Positions 8,482 through 18,875 of a stretch of 64,000 nucleotides of DNA are shown here, piece after piece. Source of the DNA: Hippopus hippopus (lineage: Eukaryota; Mollusca; Bivalvia; Cardiida; Cardiidae); assembly GCA_946811185.2 (NCBI GenBank), contig OX328107.1, forward strand, positions 15,279,565-15,343,564. Direction: 5' to 3'. The position numbers and the translations under genes were made by a program. The notes beneath the pieces were generated by a model, which made no database searches, was not told the DNA's origin, and saw only the letters and a program-made list of their open reading frames with translations. Each line of letters begins with the position of its first letter. Positions within the stretch are counted from its first letter, which is position 1.

Positions 8482-8711
8482 TTTTATATCTTTACAGAGG
8501 ATTGAAATTTCTAAAGAGTGCGGACCTGACGGGAAACACCAGGATTGAACTGTGTGACTCATGACGTCATTTTCTCCTATGTTTTTCCCGCGTCGGCGTT
8601 TCATGCTGTTTTTTTCACCACTCCTAATTCAGTGTCACACAGTACAATCCTGGTGTTTCCCGTCAGGTCCGCGCTCTTTAAAAATTTTCAATCCTCTGTA
8701 AACGTATAAAA
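8482..8711. promoter_or_regulatory. mirror-symmetric bidirectional promoter with CRE/AP-1 sites
   Basis: Two arms of about 72 bp (8488-8560 and 8633-8703) are near-perfect inverted copies of each other, around a spacer of about 72 bp. Both arms contain CGGACCTGACGGGAAACACC. TATAAAA boxes lie outside each arm, at 8482-8488 on the minus strand and 8705-8711 on the plus strand, each pointing at its own gene (67 aa and 206 aa). The left side of the spacer has TGACTCA (8555-8561, AP-1-like) and ATGACGTCAT (8561-8570, a palindromic CRE). It may also act as a replication origin-like palindrome, but nothing here proves that. Confidence 0.75.
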
Positions 8712-8821
8712 CCCAGCGTTATCTTCATACATTCACCATTTCTTTGACTCTCAGCTAACGATCACTTCGAAAGCAGTGTCAATAATCGGAAGCAGTATCA
8801 ATATTCGGAAGCAGTTTCAAT

Positions 8822-9442
8822 ATGGACCACAACTTAGACGAATTCAACTTGGACGAATTCCCACCAGTGGAAAACAATGGAGACGTTCTTTCATCAGTTA
8901 TAAATTCGACAATCATCAATCCGTCGCCGGTGTTAAATTCGACAATCATCAATCCGTCGACGGTGTTGGACAACATTTATGAAGAGATGAAACAGTTAAA
9001 TTCAAAACAAGATGGCATGATGACTCGGATCTTAGAACAACTGGAGACTTTAAACAGACATTTGGAGGAGATTAAAACTTTAAACACAAACACCGAACAG
9101 CTCAGTAGAAAAATCGAGACAGTACGCCAACAGAGTCAGCGCATTTCACCAGTTCCTGTGAAGATCCCTGTGGAGTTTGACTTTGATAAAACCAATCTTC
9201 ACAAGTTAGTGGACTCTATCGTAACTGTTGTGAAGAAAAATCAGCCAAAGGAAAAACAACCAAGAACAACAAACCCAAGAAAACGGAAATCTGAGGAAGA
9301 CGATAGCCATCTCCACAAAAAACAGCAAGTTGATCAAAAGAGACCTACACCGATAATGACAGGTCAGGGTAAATACGGGAAAAACATTGATAATCACGAT
9401 GATTTCAAGATCCCGAAAAAACCAAAGAAAAGCTGTCGGTAG
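8822..9442 (+). CDS. 206-aa coiled-coil protein with basic tail
   Basis: I do not recognise the family. The N-terminal 45 residues hold two copies of LNSTIINPS-type sequence from a direct DNA duplication (about 8901-8963) and a repeated NLDEF. Residues 48-105 are predicted coiled coil by heptad reading (IYEEMKQLNSKQDGMMTRIL and on). The C-terminal third is strongly basic, with RKRKSEED and KKPKKS, a probable nuclear or DNA-binding tail. A TATAAAA box stands 111 bp upstream of the ATG. Three tandem histone-type stem-loops begin 24 bp after the stop. The protein may be an oligomeric DNA-binding or replication factor, but this is inference. Confidence 0.65.
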   Translation: MDHNLDEFNLDEFPPVENNGDVLSSVINSTIINPSPVLNSTIINPSTVLDNIYEEMKQLNSKQDGMMTRILEQLETLNRHLEEIKTLNTNTEQLSRKIETVRQQSQRISPVPVKIPVEFDFDKTNLHKLVDSIVTVVKKNQPKEKQPRTTNPRKRKSEEDDSHLHKKQQVDQKRPTPIMTGQGKYGKNIDNHDDFKIPKKPKKSCR

Positions 9443-9465
9443 AGAAAAAACACAGCCTCCAAAAC

Positions 9466-9547
9466 AGCCCTTTTCAGGGCTAACCCAACAGTCCTTTTCA
9501 GGGCTAACCCAACAGTCCTTTTCAGGACTAACCATTTACCACGAAAG
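9466..9547 (+). terminator. three tandem histone-type 3' stem-loops
   Basis: Hairpins lie at 9466-9481 (AGCCCTTTTCAGGGCT), 9490-9505 (one G-U pair) and 9514-9529 (AGTCCTTTTCAGGACT), spaced exactly 24 bp. Each has a six-pair stem and a TTTC loop and is followed by AACC. After the third come ATTTACCACGAAAG, matching the downstream element of the opposite gene. Compensating changes in the third stem (GCCC/GGGC to GTCC/GGAC) keep pairing, which argues for RNA structure. Confidence 0.8.
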
Positions 9548-9627
9548 TTCTATCTTTCTTCAAAATTGTCAATCTTCTTTTCTCTCAGAAGAGTTACACT
9601 CCAAAGAGTAAAAACCCAGAAAAAAGT

Positions 9628-9834
9628 CTAAGTCCAACTCAGTGCTCAGGCTTTTAGAGAGAGAAATCATCCATAGGGTGAAAAAACTAAGTCCAACTCA
9701 GTGATATAGGGACAAATTCCCCTCAGGGTAGGCAACCTGGGCGCTGTAGGGTAGGTAGCCTGGGGCTCTACAGGGTAGGTAGCGTAGGGACACGGCGGAT
9801 CGGCCGTGTCCCTACGCTACCTCCCTATACTACT
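9628..9834. repeat. terminal region of element A with subterminal hairpin
   Basis: CTAAGTCCAACTCAGTG occurs twice (about 9628 and 9687), then AGGGTAGGTAGCCTGG-type units repeat three times. A perfect hairpin follows with 19-bp arms at 9778-9796 and 9803-9821 and a 6-base loop. The segment closes with CCTCCCTATACTACT at 9834. This is probably the right terminal inverted repeat; its partner would be left of the window. No coding sequence is seen between 9443 and 9834. Confidence 0.5.
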
Positions 9835-9972
9835 GACAAGTACATTTGTGTATACATGTAGACCCATGTCCGCCTACGCAGTCCGCAGATACTTTTTCCT
9901 GTTTATAATTTTTTTGTATGTGCAAGGTCCACACTACCTCATGATTGAGTCGGTTGTTAGACTAATGTATTT

Positions 9973-10183
9973 TTAACCCTTTGATTGCTAAGCGCGACTC
10001 ACTGACCTTTTGCAGACAGTGCAGATCAAGATCAGACTGTACAGAACGTGCAGTCTGATCTTGGATCTACATTGTCCGATAAAGAGACTTTTGTCCAAAA
10101 AAAAAAGTTTGAAATAGCACTATTCGGGTTTTTACTATCGGTTTGAGAATCTCGTTTAACTTATCTAGCAGGATAAGGGTTAA
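9973..10183. mobile_element. MITE family B, piggyBac-like, TTAA-bounded
   Basis: The 211-bp element starts TTAACCCTTTGATTGC and ends GCAGGATAAGGGTTAA, with TTAA at both edges as in piggyBac insertions. It holds an internal inverted repeat around GATCAAGATCAGACTG and CAGTCTGATCTTGGATC. A second full copy is at 20394-20605. It has no coding capacity. Confidence 0.75.
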
Positions 10184-10229
10184 AACATGTGAGACACGTG
10201 GTGTAGGCTCCGAGCACCAGCCTTCCTAA

Positions 10230-10545
10230 TGGTCAACTGAACGGTGTTTTAAGCCACTTTCAACAGTATTTAAGTCATATTACAGCGAAGGCTCATTATT
10301 ACTCAATCACGTCCTGGGTTTCACTAGTACTATTTTAGGACTCTTAAGTATCTTCCGCAATGACAATTCCACTCCGAGTGAGGATCGCACCCGGGGCCTT
10401 CAGCTTAAAATTCCTACACGTTACCACTCAGTCGCACAGGACCCATCAGCCTTCAACAACAGCGATTCCGGGTTTGAGCCACACGATTAACAAGGCTATC
10501 CTTTCGCACGACCCGTATTATGACCTGAGCACTGGTCAGGTTTGC
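10230..10545 (-). repeat. tRNA-related SINE-like repeat
   Basis: The segment shares the words found in the better copies at 34905-35140 and 37440-37735: CAGTATTTAAGTCATAT, then CCTGGGTTTCAC, then a GAGTGAGGATCGCACCC region that reads on the minus strand as a degraded B-box-like end. Together with the next 1.3 kb it is non-coding host sequence. Confidence 0.4.
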
Positions 10546-10849
10546 TGAATATCTTTGTATGGTATTTAACGCCCTTTCCAATATTATTTCATTTATAAAG
10601 CGGTGGCCAGTACGCCTATTCATGCTTTCCTTGAGTTTCTTTTACCAGCACTTCGCACAGTATTCTTCTCAAACCATTGGATGCTTTCCCACATAACCAT
10701 CGTCAAACAATAATCAGCCAGGTTTCCAGGAAGCAATAGTCAACAGTGACGAGTTTTAGTGGAAGCTCTTGTTTCAAAAAGGATGTAAAGTAAACAATTT
10801 TAAACTATACAAACATTTTAGACCATGGTGGTTGTTAACTATTTCAACT

Positions 10850-11340
10850 GGCCTTTTATCAAACAATCCCGTGTTAAACTCTTTAACAGACGACAAAAAT
10901 GTAGACTTGTTCAAGTTCAAAGCATTTACAGACGACAACTTAAACGAAGCTAGAATAATTCGATTTGTCTTTTCAATTAAGAAAACATTGTGGGAAAGGG
11001 TGAAATTCCAAGCTACCAGTATTTTCTCTTTTTTCCCCCACAATGTTTTTAAAAGGCTTTTTCCCCAAACAGCTAAATAAACAAAAAAATAATTAAAACC
11101 CTCTACAGAAATGATCCCAAGTTTTAACAACCCTGAAGAAGAAGCCTGTTGAAAACATTGTTGGAAAAGGAGAAAATGTTTGAAACCAACATTTTCTCCT
11201 TTTCCCACAATGTTTTTATCCTTTTACAGACACAATTCAACCTTTGAATAATGTTTAATTTGTCGACTGCAAATGATTTAAATTTGGACCAGTCTAAAAT
11301 TCTGTCGTCTGATACAGGGTTGAACTCTAATTTATTTGAT
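10850..11340. repeat. two adjacent MITE family A copies
   Basis: Two copies of the hairpin MITE lie side by side, with centres near 11010 and 11180. Each shows a GAAAACATTGTGG arm, an AAAGGAGAAAAT or related arm and its inverted partner, plus the CTTTAACAGACGACAAAAATGTAGACTTG side sequence. Small open frames here are fortuitous. Between 11340 and 11875 I see no gene. Confidence 0.6.
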
Positions 11341-11875
11341 CTGTGATACTGTTCGATCTTATAGAGAACAAACATACAGTGTCCTTGTCTCCAATAAAGC
11401 ACTGGTATCATCTTTCTAATTGGACTTGAACTCTTCACCTCATGAAACAAATTTGCAGAATACGACTTACGAAAACACCCTTCTGGAAGCGTATAATGAA
11501 GGTTTAATTTTAAAAGGTCTAGTGAAAAAAACTGTCAAATTTATAAATTCAATACACAAAAACGTGTCGAAAAAAAATGTGGCAAAAATGTGAAAATGCT
11601 CGTTCCGAGGAATTTGTAGGTTGTTTTTGCAGCGCGAGTTTCAAAAGTGTCTGCTGAAGTCGTCTGCGAGAAGTAATGAATGGATCAATTGATTCATTCG
11701 GCAAATCTCGACTGATACGTTGACCTTGTTAGATATAGTACGGAATCGGCCGAATTGCCATGAATTCATCTATTATCACCTCGAAAAATTAGTCGCAGTT
11801 GCAGGGTCCTGAATTGTGGCAGTGATGTTCTTTCAGTATTGTTAAGCGTGTAGCCTATCTGAATGGAATAAAATC

Positions 11876-13200
11876 ATGTATTTTCGTGATTATGTAAGAT
11901 TTTTTCGTGCAATGATAATAATAACAATTTTTTGGCAAAACAATGGACCAAACGTTGAAGCCTCGAACGCCACCGATGTTGCTAATCTACTCTCCGACCT
12001 ACAACAAATTACAACCGACAAGTACGTCCTCCGAAAAACCAATCATACGCTGTATCCGTTAACATTGGTTTCCTGCTGAGCTCAATACGGGAGTTCGATG
12101 AAGCGTCCGAAAGATTTTCGTGTATCGGTACGCTTGTTGCTACGTGGACGGATGATAGAATAGAGTGGAAAGCAGCTGACTATAATGGAGTCCAAGCCAT
12201 CACAATTGACAACGATATATTCTGGGCACCTTCGATATATGTCCAAAACTCTCTAGAAAAATTTGAAAGAATCGGTGATAAAAACTATTGGAAAATCAGA
12301 TATCAGGAAAATGGTTTAGCGGCCTTTTATCCGGGCGACGTGTTCACCACGTACTGTAGAGTGAAAGTCGAAAAATATCCCTGGGACACTCAGACCTGCA
12401 AGATTGTGTTCGGCGCTATTGCTTATGACGTCCTTGAAGTTTCACTGGCATCCACTGATATTGAGCCATTGTCCCACTTCACTGGTGACGGAACATGGGA
12501 GGATGAAACCTCATACTACGAGACCATGGATAACTTTGTTCACGTTGTCTTCACGATGAAATGAAAACCGAATATTGTTGTCTTGAATTTAATAGAACCG
12601 TTCATGTTCCTGTACATTCTAGATTTGTTTGTGTTTTTCATTCCCATAGAAAGCGGTGAGAGGCTGTCTTTCTGTTTAACGGTTTTGTTGTCAATCGCAG
12701 TTTTCCTGACGCTGGTGGCAGAGAGTCTACCTGAATCGGCAAGTTCAATTGCTAGTTTCAGCTACTATTTGGTAGGTATTCTAGCTGTTTGCATACTGAA
12801 TACATTCGCAGTTATTTTGAATATACGACTGTTCTTTAAAGATGAGAATGAAGAAGTCCCCGTCTCAATCGATCTGGTTTTTCATTGGTTGAGAGACGTA
12901 TTGCCGTGTCGTAAAGGACGACGTAAAATTTCGCCAAAAGCAACGGGGAAAGAAGAGCCGATAAATGATCTATTACCGATCGTTAAAGATCTACGAGGTT
13001 TGTCTGAAACCAAGAAAGATATGGAAGATCCTGGTGCCACATTTAAAGATATACTGACACAAAAAGAGGACGCAACAGAGAAAGAAGCGCCTAGGTTATC
13101 TTGGAAACATATCAGCGCCGTCTTAGATATAATCTTTTTCGTTTCGTCATTTATAATTTTTTGCATCTTAACTGGACTTTACTTTCACAAGGTTTCGTAG
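11876..13200 (+). pseudogene. intronless Cys-loop (nicotinic-type) receptor, broken
   Basis: The pentameric ligand-gated ion channel architecture is clear. A hydrophobic signal-like start (11876) leads to an extracellular domain with the Cys-loop C-x13-C containing YPWDTQT (about 12355-12399). TM1 follows near 12595-12650, TM2 (SGERLSFCLTVLLSIAVFL) near 12652-12710, TM3, a long cytoplasmic loop, and TM4 (about 13108-13180). Two lesions break it: a frame change near 12045-12062, and a TGA at 12562-12564 just before TM1, where relatives have a basic residue. There are no introns in the coding span, as in many expanded bivalve receptor genes or retrocopies. The channel cannot be made whole as written. 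Confidence 0.85.
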
Positions 13201-13859
13201 GAATTTTGGAAACCCAATTTTTTTTAAAAAAATCTGTAACCATACTTTTACATGCTCCTGCAGCGGTAAAGCTTTTGAAAGTATTGTCGTGAAAGCTTGT
13301 TACAGGCAAGCGCTCCTTTTCCACCATATCATTCAATAAAAAAGGACTTATTTCTTCCTGTCAGATATCACGGCGACAGCTCACTCAGTCACTCGTTTTG
13401 TTGGCTTTGTAGAGCTCTACCGAAGGACATTCAACGTTCTGCCAGCGCTATTAGCGCTTTGATTTATCGACGTTTATGACATGTTTGTGCGCATCCTACT
13501 GTGCATGTGTTTTTTTCATGGATAGTGAATCAAAAGTGCACCTATGTATTTTTTGCACATATGGTAATACTACTGGTGCACTGAAACAAGTAGCACTTTC
13601 TTCGGTATAGTATTAGTAAAGAGAAGACAAGAGTGCCGTAGTCACAATATACGCCGCCACATGGCTGCTGTTTCAAGCAGCTAGCTATAGAGACTAAAGT
13701 GTTGGAATTTCTAGCACCTGCCTGGGTAGTTCAATGTGATCTAAAAGGTTTACGTACGGACTGATGGATGGACAGAGGGACGCACGATGGACTCACTGGT
13801 CATTGGCTTTGATTAACCAATAAAAACATGAAGTTTCATGAAATTATGTCCATTAGTTG

Positions 13860-14640
13860 GAGATACATCGATGAAAAATTTGACATGAAGCCCCCTTTTT
13901 CCATGACACAGCAATAAATTCCAAAACCCTGACAGTATGCGCTAGGTCACGTGATCTGTGAAAATTTCATCCAAATCCGTTGTGTTATGTCCCGTAATTA
14001 GAGATATTGGTGAAAAATGAAATATAACATGAAGACCCCTTTTCCCATGACGCAGCTATAAATCGCAAAACCTTCACAATATGCCACATGATGAGAAACA
14101 TTCTGTGAAAATTTTATCCAAATCTGTCAAGAAATGTGGGAGGAGTTGCGTTCACAAGAAATGAAATGAAATATAACATGAAGCCCCCTTTTTCCATGAC
14201 GCAGCTATAAATCGCAAAACCTTCACAATATGCCACATGATGAGAAACATTCTGTGAAAATTTTATCCAAATCTGTCAAGAAATGTGGGAGGAGTTGCGT
14301 TCACAAGAAATGAAATGAAATATAACATGAAGCCCCCTTTTTCCATGACGCAGCTATAAATCGCAAAACTGAGACAATATGATCTAGGTCACATGATGAG
14401 AAACATTCTGTGAAAATTTTATCAAAATCAGTCAAGAAATGTGGGAGGAGTTGCTTTCATAAGAAATGGAATGAAATATAACATGAAGCCCCCTTTTTCC
14501 ATGACGCAGCTACAAATCGCAAAACCTTGACAATATGCCACATGTCACATGATGAGAAACATTCTGTGAAAATTTTATCCAAATCGGTCAAGGATTGTGG
14601 GAGGAGTTGCGTTCCCCAGAAATGGACGCATGTTCGGACG
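13860..14640. repeat. tandem repeat, about 149-bp unit, five copies
   Basis: GAAATATAACATGAAG recurs at 14019, 14168, 14317 and 14473, and a more diverged copy starts near 13870. Each unit contains CCATGACGCAGCTATAAATCG and AAACATTCTGTGAAAATTTTATC. The second and third units are almost identical, so expansion is recent. Between 13200 and 13860 there is no recognisable gene. Confidence 0.85.
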
Positions 14641-14837
14641 AAGGGACTTAATAACTGGATTAGACCGGGCCGAACCGGATCAGACTTGATGAGTGGATTG
14701 GACTTAATAGCCGTATAGGATCATTTTTCGCCAATCTTGCATGGACCAACCAAGTTTTATCTTTACCAAAGCTGCCTATTCCACATTCGCTAGTCCGTCA
14801 GTACTTTCAGGACTTTGATTTCAGTCGAAACGATTAC

Positions 14838-14910
14838 TTTTGGAAACATTGTGGCTAAAGGAGAAATTTCCCGTGTAGAACAACTTCTCCTTTAGCCACA
14901 AGGTTTTACA
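14838..14910. repeat. diverged hairpin of MITE family A
   Basis: GGAAACATTGTGGCTAAAGG and its partner CCTTTAGCCACAAGGTTTT form an imperfect inverted repeat like the core of family A. A similar decayed copy is at 15215-15290. The sequence around both is non-coding. Confidence 0.5.
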
Positions 14911-15429
14911 TATATTCATGCATCAGGTCCTCACTCGTGTTAATTACCGTTACTTCCCGTTTATGTTTTTCAGAGTTATCTCCTCATTTTCTCTCAGGCT
15001 GAGGGATAGAAGCGCATCAAAGATATGCCGCCTCTATCATTTCGTCAAGCTGTGAGATTTGACGATTTTAGGTGACGGGCATTGAACCCACCACCTCGTA
15101 CTCTCTACCAAAGAAGCACACGCTCCAAACCTCCCAGCTATAGCAATAGATTTTAAAGGGCGCTCCGATGCCGTAAGGCTTTTACCAAACAATCCCGTGT
15201 CCTAACGACCCAAAACAAGAATGATTTTAAACTCAATGTGGTGAAAGGACAAAATTCTGGTAACGACGAATTTCTCCTTTTCCCACAATGTTTCCTTCCC
15301 TTTCTATGACTTATACCATCATTTGAGCCGCACTTAATTCGTCGCCTTGAAATGCTTTCAGTGTGTGCAGGTCTAAAATTGTTGTAATCTGCAAAATATT
15401 AAAAAAGATAAGAACACTCACTCAACCAA

Positions 15430-15725
15430 GATCAACAAGCAATTTCGTTGAAATGATATCACCTGCCAAAGAACACCTTTCCAAAAATTTACGCGACTGC
15501 GTAACTCAAAATCGCTCCCAGACGGCCATTTTGCATCGAATCAAAAAAGATAAAAACTATATCGGCGGAATAGGTTATTGTACACACGTGTAAAGTTTCA
15601 CGAAATTCCGTCCAATGGTATTGGAGATATTCTTCCGGACGGACACACGGACAGACGGATGAAAGGAGGGACGGACAACGCTAAAACTATATCCCTCCGC
15701 CTTCGGCGGGGGATAAAAAGAGCTG
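15430..15725. repeat. interspersed repeat ending in GGACGGACGGAC and GC-rich hairpin
   Basis: The segment has the common mollusc repeat signature AAGTTTCACGAAATTCCGTCC, then a GGACGGACACACGGACAGACGG tract, then a CCCTCCGCCTTCGGCGGGGG hairpin at about 15692-15712. It carries no intact gene. A related tract is at 13760-13795. Confidence 0.55.
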
Positions 15726-15819
15726 TTCAGGACCTAAAACCGCGTCGTCAATATAGGAAATAGAGACCCTTCAGGGCCTGAATCCGCAGTGATTTTGCTC
15801 ATTTTCTAAGATACATCAT

Positions 15820-16520
15820 TATGCAGGCATGGTGAATTGAACAAAAAGGTGAAATAATTGAAGTATAATTTCTCAAAACATATTGTTTGGAATCTAGCCA
15901 AATTTGACAAGGTTTCAGTATTCATTGTAATAAACAATCCCTGCAAATTTCAAAGAAATGTGACCAATAATGTGGACTGTGTTGAGTAAACCTGACTAAG
16001 TCATCAAATGGCTACTTTTCCTTAACTAATTGCTGGATTTTCTCCATTTTAAATAGGATTTAATTGAACTGTGCAAGTTTGAAAAAAAAAAATGGATAAA
16101 AAATTCGGACTATCGCGCAAACAAGAAATGTCAATTTTCAACTTGATATCGCAACTTTTCCCTTACGGTACTAATAGTCAGATTTTTTTAAAAAAAAATC
16201 AACAGGGTTCAAGCCATTGATATTATAAAGTAATTGTGCAAGTTCCATGAAAATCCGACTAAAATGCGGACTTAATCGCGTGAACAAGAAACATTAATTT
16301 TCAACTTTAAATGTCTACTTTTCCCTACCGATTGTCACATCCCCCCCCCCCCCCCTCAAATATCAATAGGGTTCAAGCTAATAAACTGTGCAAGTTTCAC
16401 GAAAATCCGGCCACAAATGCGGACTTTATCGCGTAAACAGGAAAAAGACTACAGGACGCATTGACGGACGACGGAAAGCACACCATGATATAAGCTCTGC
16501 TGGCTTTCAGCCAGTACAGA
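15820..16520. repeat. diverged direct repeats (AAGTTTCACGAAAATCCG family) and a C tract
   Basis: Three to four loosely related units of about 150-180 bp share TGTGCAAGTTTCA.GAAAATCCG and TCAATTTTCAACTT. A run of about 20 C lies at 16338-16359. The end, CATTGACGGACGACGGAAAGC, is typical of an interspersed mollusc repeat. Nothing coding is seen. Confidence 0.5.
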
Positions 16521-16814
16521 TAAGAGTTAATGATAAAAAAACAAATTCTCTTTTCAATTATTTACTTTTATCGCACTGTTTTCAAACAAAAGTTCAGAAA
16601 CCTTTGACTGTGTCAACTGAAATAATTCAATGAAGCAGTACACGTGTTTAATTTTTTTTCTATCCATTATTATGCATTATTGTTATTTATGAAAGCCAAA
16701 CCTCACAGCACTTAATCCACAAATGCAACTCTTTACCAGATGATAAAATTTTAGACTGGTTCAAATTGAAGAGGACAAATTACATGTAGCGTAAACGATA
16801 GGATTTTTTTTCAG

Positions 16815-16885
16815 AAGGGTTGAACATGTGGGAAAAGGAGAAAATGCTGGTTACCAGCATTTTCTCCTTTTCTCACAACGTTTTC
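16815..16885. repeat. MITE family A hairpin core
   Basis: GGAAAAGGAGAAAATGCTGG and its inverted copy are joined directly through TTACCAGC. Decayed copies follow near 17585-17650 and 18205-18290. Homopolymer C runs lie at about 17272-17290 and 17396-17409. Confidence 0.65.
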
Positions 16886-17752
16886 AACAAACATTTGCAT
16901 TTAAACACAGAATCGATCGGTAAAGGGTTACTTGCAAGTGTAGATCAAGAGCAGGCTCCATTTTCTCGAATCATTCTAAAACCATTTCTAATTCTTACTG
17001 CCAGGACTCGTAATCTGATTGGTTGAGATGCTCTGTCTCGGCCAATCATGTGTTTAGCCTTGGAATTCAAAGTCGGAAATGAATTTGGAATGATTTGTGG
17101 AGAACACGGCTACAGAATGAAACAGTCTGTGCATTCTGATCTTGGATCTACACTGTCAGCTACACTTTCTTACAATACGACCACAATAACTTGGAAACTG
17201 CAATATTGCATCAGGGGTATGATTTAGATTGGTGAAATTTGAGAGGGGAGGAAAATGTCCTTTTCTTGCCTCACCACCCCCCCCCCCCCATTTCACTACA
17301 TAATTTTCAAGTGGATGATCCCGAGTTTAAGCAGCTTTGAACTTTCAGTTTGACCTTTAAAGAGGGGAAATAATCTATTGAATAGAGGAAAATTCACCCC
17401 CCCCCCCCAGCCTCTGCTGAAAAAAAAAAAAACGAGCAAAATTATTCTAAACTCCTTGGAACAGAGAGACGGACACAAGATGGCTGACTTAAATCTTTAC
17501 CAAAACAGATGACAAAATTTTAGGTCCTGTGAAATTGAATGTGTTTGCAGGCCACCAAGTACATGAGACCCAAAAACTGAAATTGCATTTCAGCACAGGA
17601 GAAAATGCTAGTTTCCAGCACTTTCTTCTTTTCCCACCATGTTTTCAAAAGCATTCTTTCTAAGATCTATGAAAACTAAGGATTTTGTGGTGAAAGCTTC
17701 CTGACCATTATCATGGACAGCAAGATCAGACTGTACAGTAACACATATACTA

Positions 17753-18018
17753 TTGAGCCATGCTCTGGAAAAAGGAGGCTTAATGCATCTCCATGATGCA
17801 TTACATAAGGCAAGGCATCACATAACAAGGGAGCCGTAAAATCACTTTTGTGTAACAACCAGCTGAATCATGGGGTAGAATGGTCATTGACATGCAGAAA
17901 ATTTACCAATATCACAACGTTTTGGTCCAGATCAGCCTGTGCAGACTGCCCAGGTTAACCTGGATCAATATTTTTTACAAATGCATTAAGCCCCTCTTTT
18001 TCACAGGGCATGGTTCAA
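17753..18018. mobile_element. MITE-like family C (TTGAGCCATGCTCTG ends)
   Basis: The element begins TTGAGCCATGCTCTGG and ends with the inverted form, near CAGGGCATGGTTCAA. Related copies lie at 23681-23905, 34424-34648 and 35538-35796. All share GGCTTAATGCATC near the left end, ATGCATTAAGCC near the right end, and an internal AATCATGGGGTA. It has no coding capacity. Confidence 0.6.
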
Positions 18019-18875
18019 TTAAAATGAAATTTTTCTGACTAAACAACCAATACCTTAAACACCTGAAAATTTTTATTGACTAAATAATATCCATCTTACT
18101 TATTCAGCTCTAAACTCTTTAATAGACCATAAAATTTAGACTTGTTCAAGTTGAAGGTTACTGAAGACAACAATATAAATATGGCTCAAAGGACGGAATT
18201 TGTGTTTTAAATGTTAGAAAAAATTGTAGGGAAAAGGAGAAAATGCTGGTAACCAGCATTTTCTCCTTTTCCCACAATGTTTTCATAAGCCTTCTATCCC
18301 AAGAACTGTTCAAACACAGGACTGCTTTGTAAAGGATCAACGCTGCAGAGCTAAATAAATTTAACTGACATTCTCAGTCAGTACTAAGGAAAACAATCTC
18401 TTGGCTGTTTTTGTCAGAATATCTTGCAAAAAAGCAGACAATGTAGATCCAAGATCAGACTGCATAAACTGTGTGGTTTGATCTTGTCTGCTTCAGCAAA
18501 TAAACCTTTTGGGGTTCTGTGCTTTCAAGATTAAAAGACATAGTACGATGTTAATCCCTATTTATACAAGCAACTCGGATGCACAACATTTGCCTATTCA
18601 GCTATACATAAAAAACTTCCTTCTATTACACCACACAGAAGTCCTTTTCAAAACCACAAACTAGAAAGACTGTCAAGTAACTTCTATATCAGCACATTTA
18701 CCTAAATCTTTCATAATACCAAAAAGTAGACATGGACATCAAATACATGTGTCTATGCTAGGCTGCTGCAGTGGGTTTTTCAAGCGAAAATTTAAGTCTA
18801 TGAAAGGGCACAAGTGTCCAAAAAATATATTTCAGGATTATACCCTTCACATCTGGCTTCCCATTTTGGTAGTTA

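Larger units (their letters stand above)
1..9834. mobile_element. Polinton-like element A, right part, decaying
   Basis: This is a block of virus-like genes: integrase, penton, packaging ATPase, pVI-like protein and basic core proteins. That gene set defines Maverick/Polinton or adintovirus-like elements. The left end, and with it the expected major capsid protein, protease and DNA polymerase, lies outside the window or is missing. The right end is proposed at 9834, where the sequence closes with CTATACTACT. This resembles the TATATCTACT terminus of element B and fits the AG...CT ends of Polintons. The following GACAAG would then be the 6-bp target duplication. Two in-frame TGA codons and two single-base shifts show that the copy is degraded. 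The gene content is certain, the exact right boundary is not. Confidence 0.85.

Noticed and set aside
9387..9611. Frames with QQSFSGLT or SPEKDCW repeats on either strand
   Set aside because: They translate the three histone-type stem-loops, which are RNA signals after the true stop codon.
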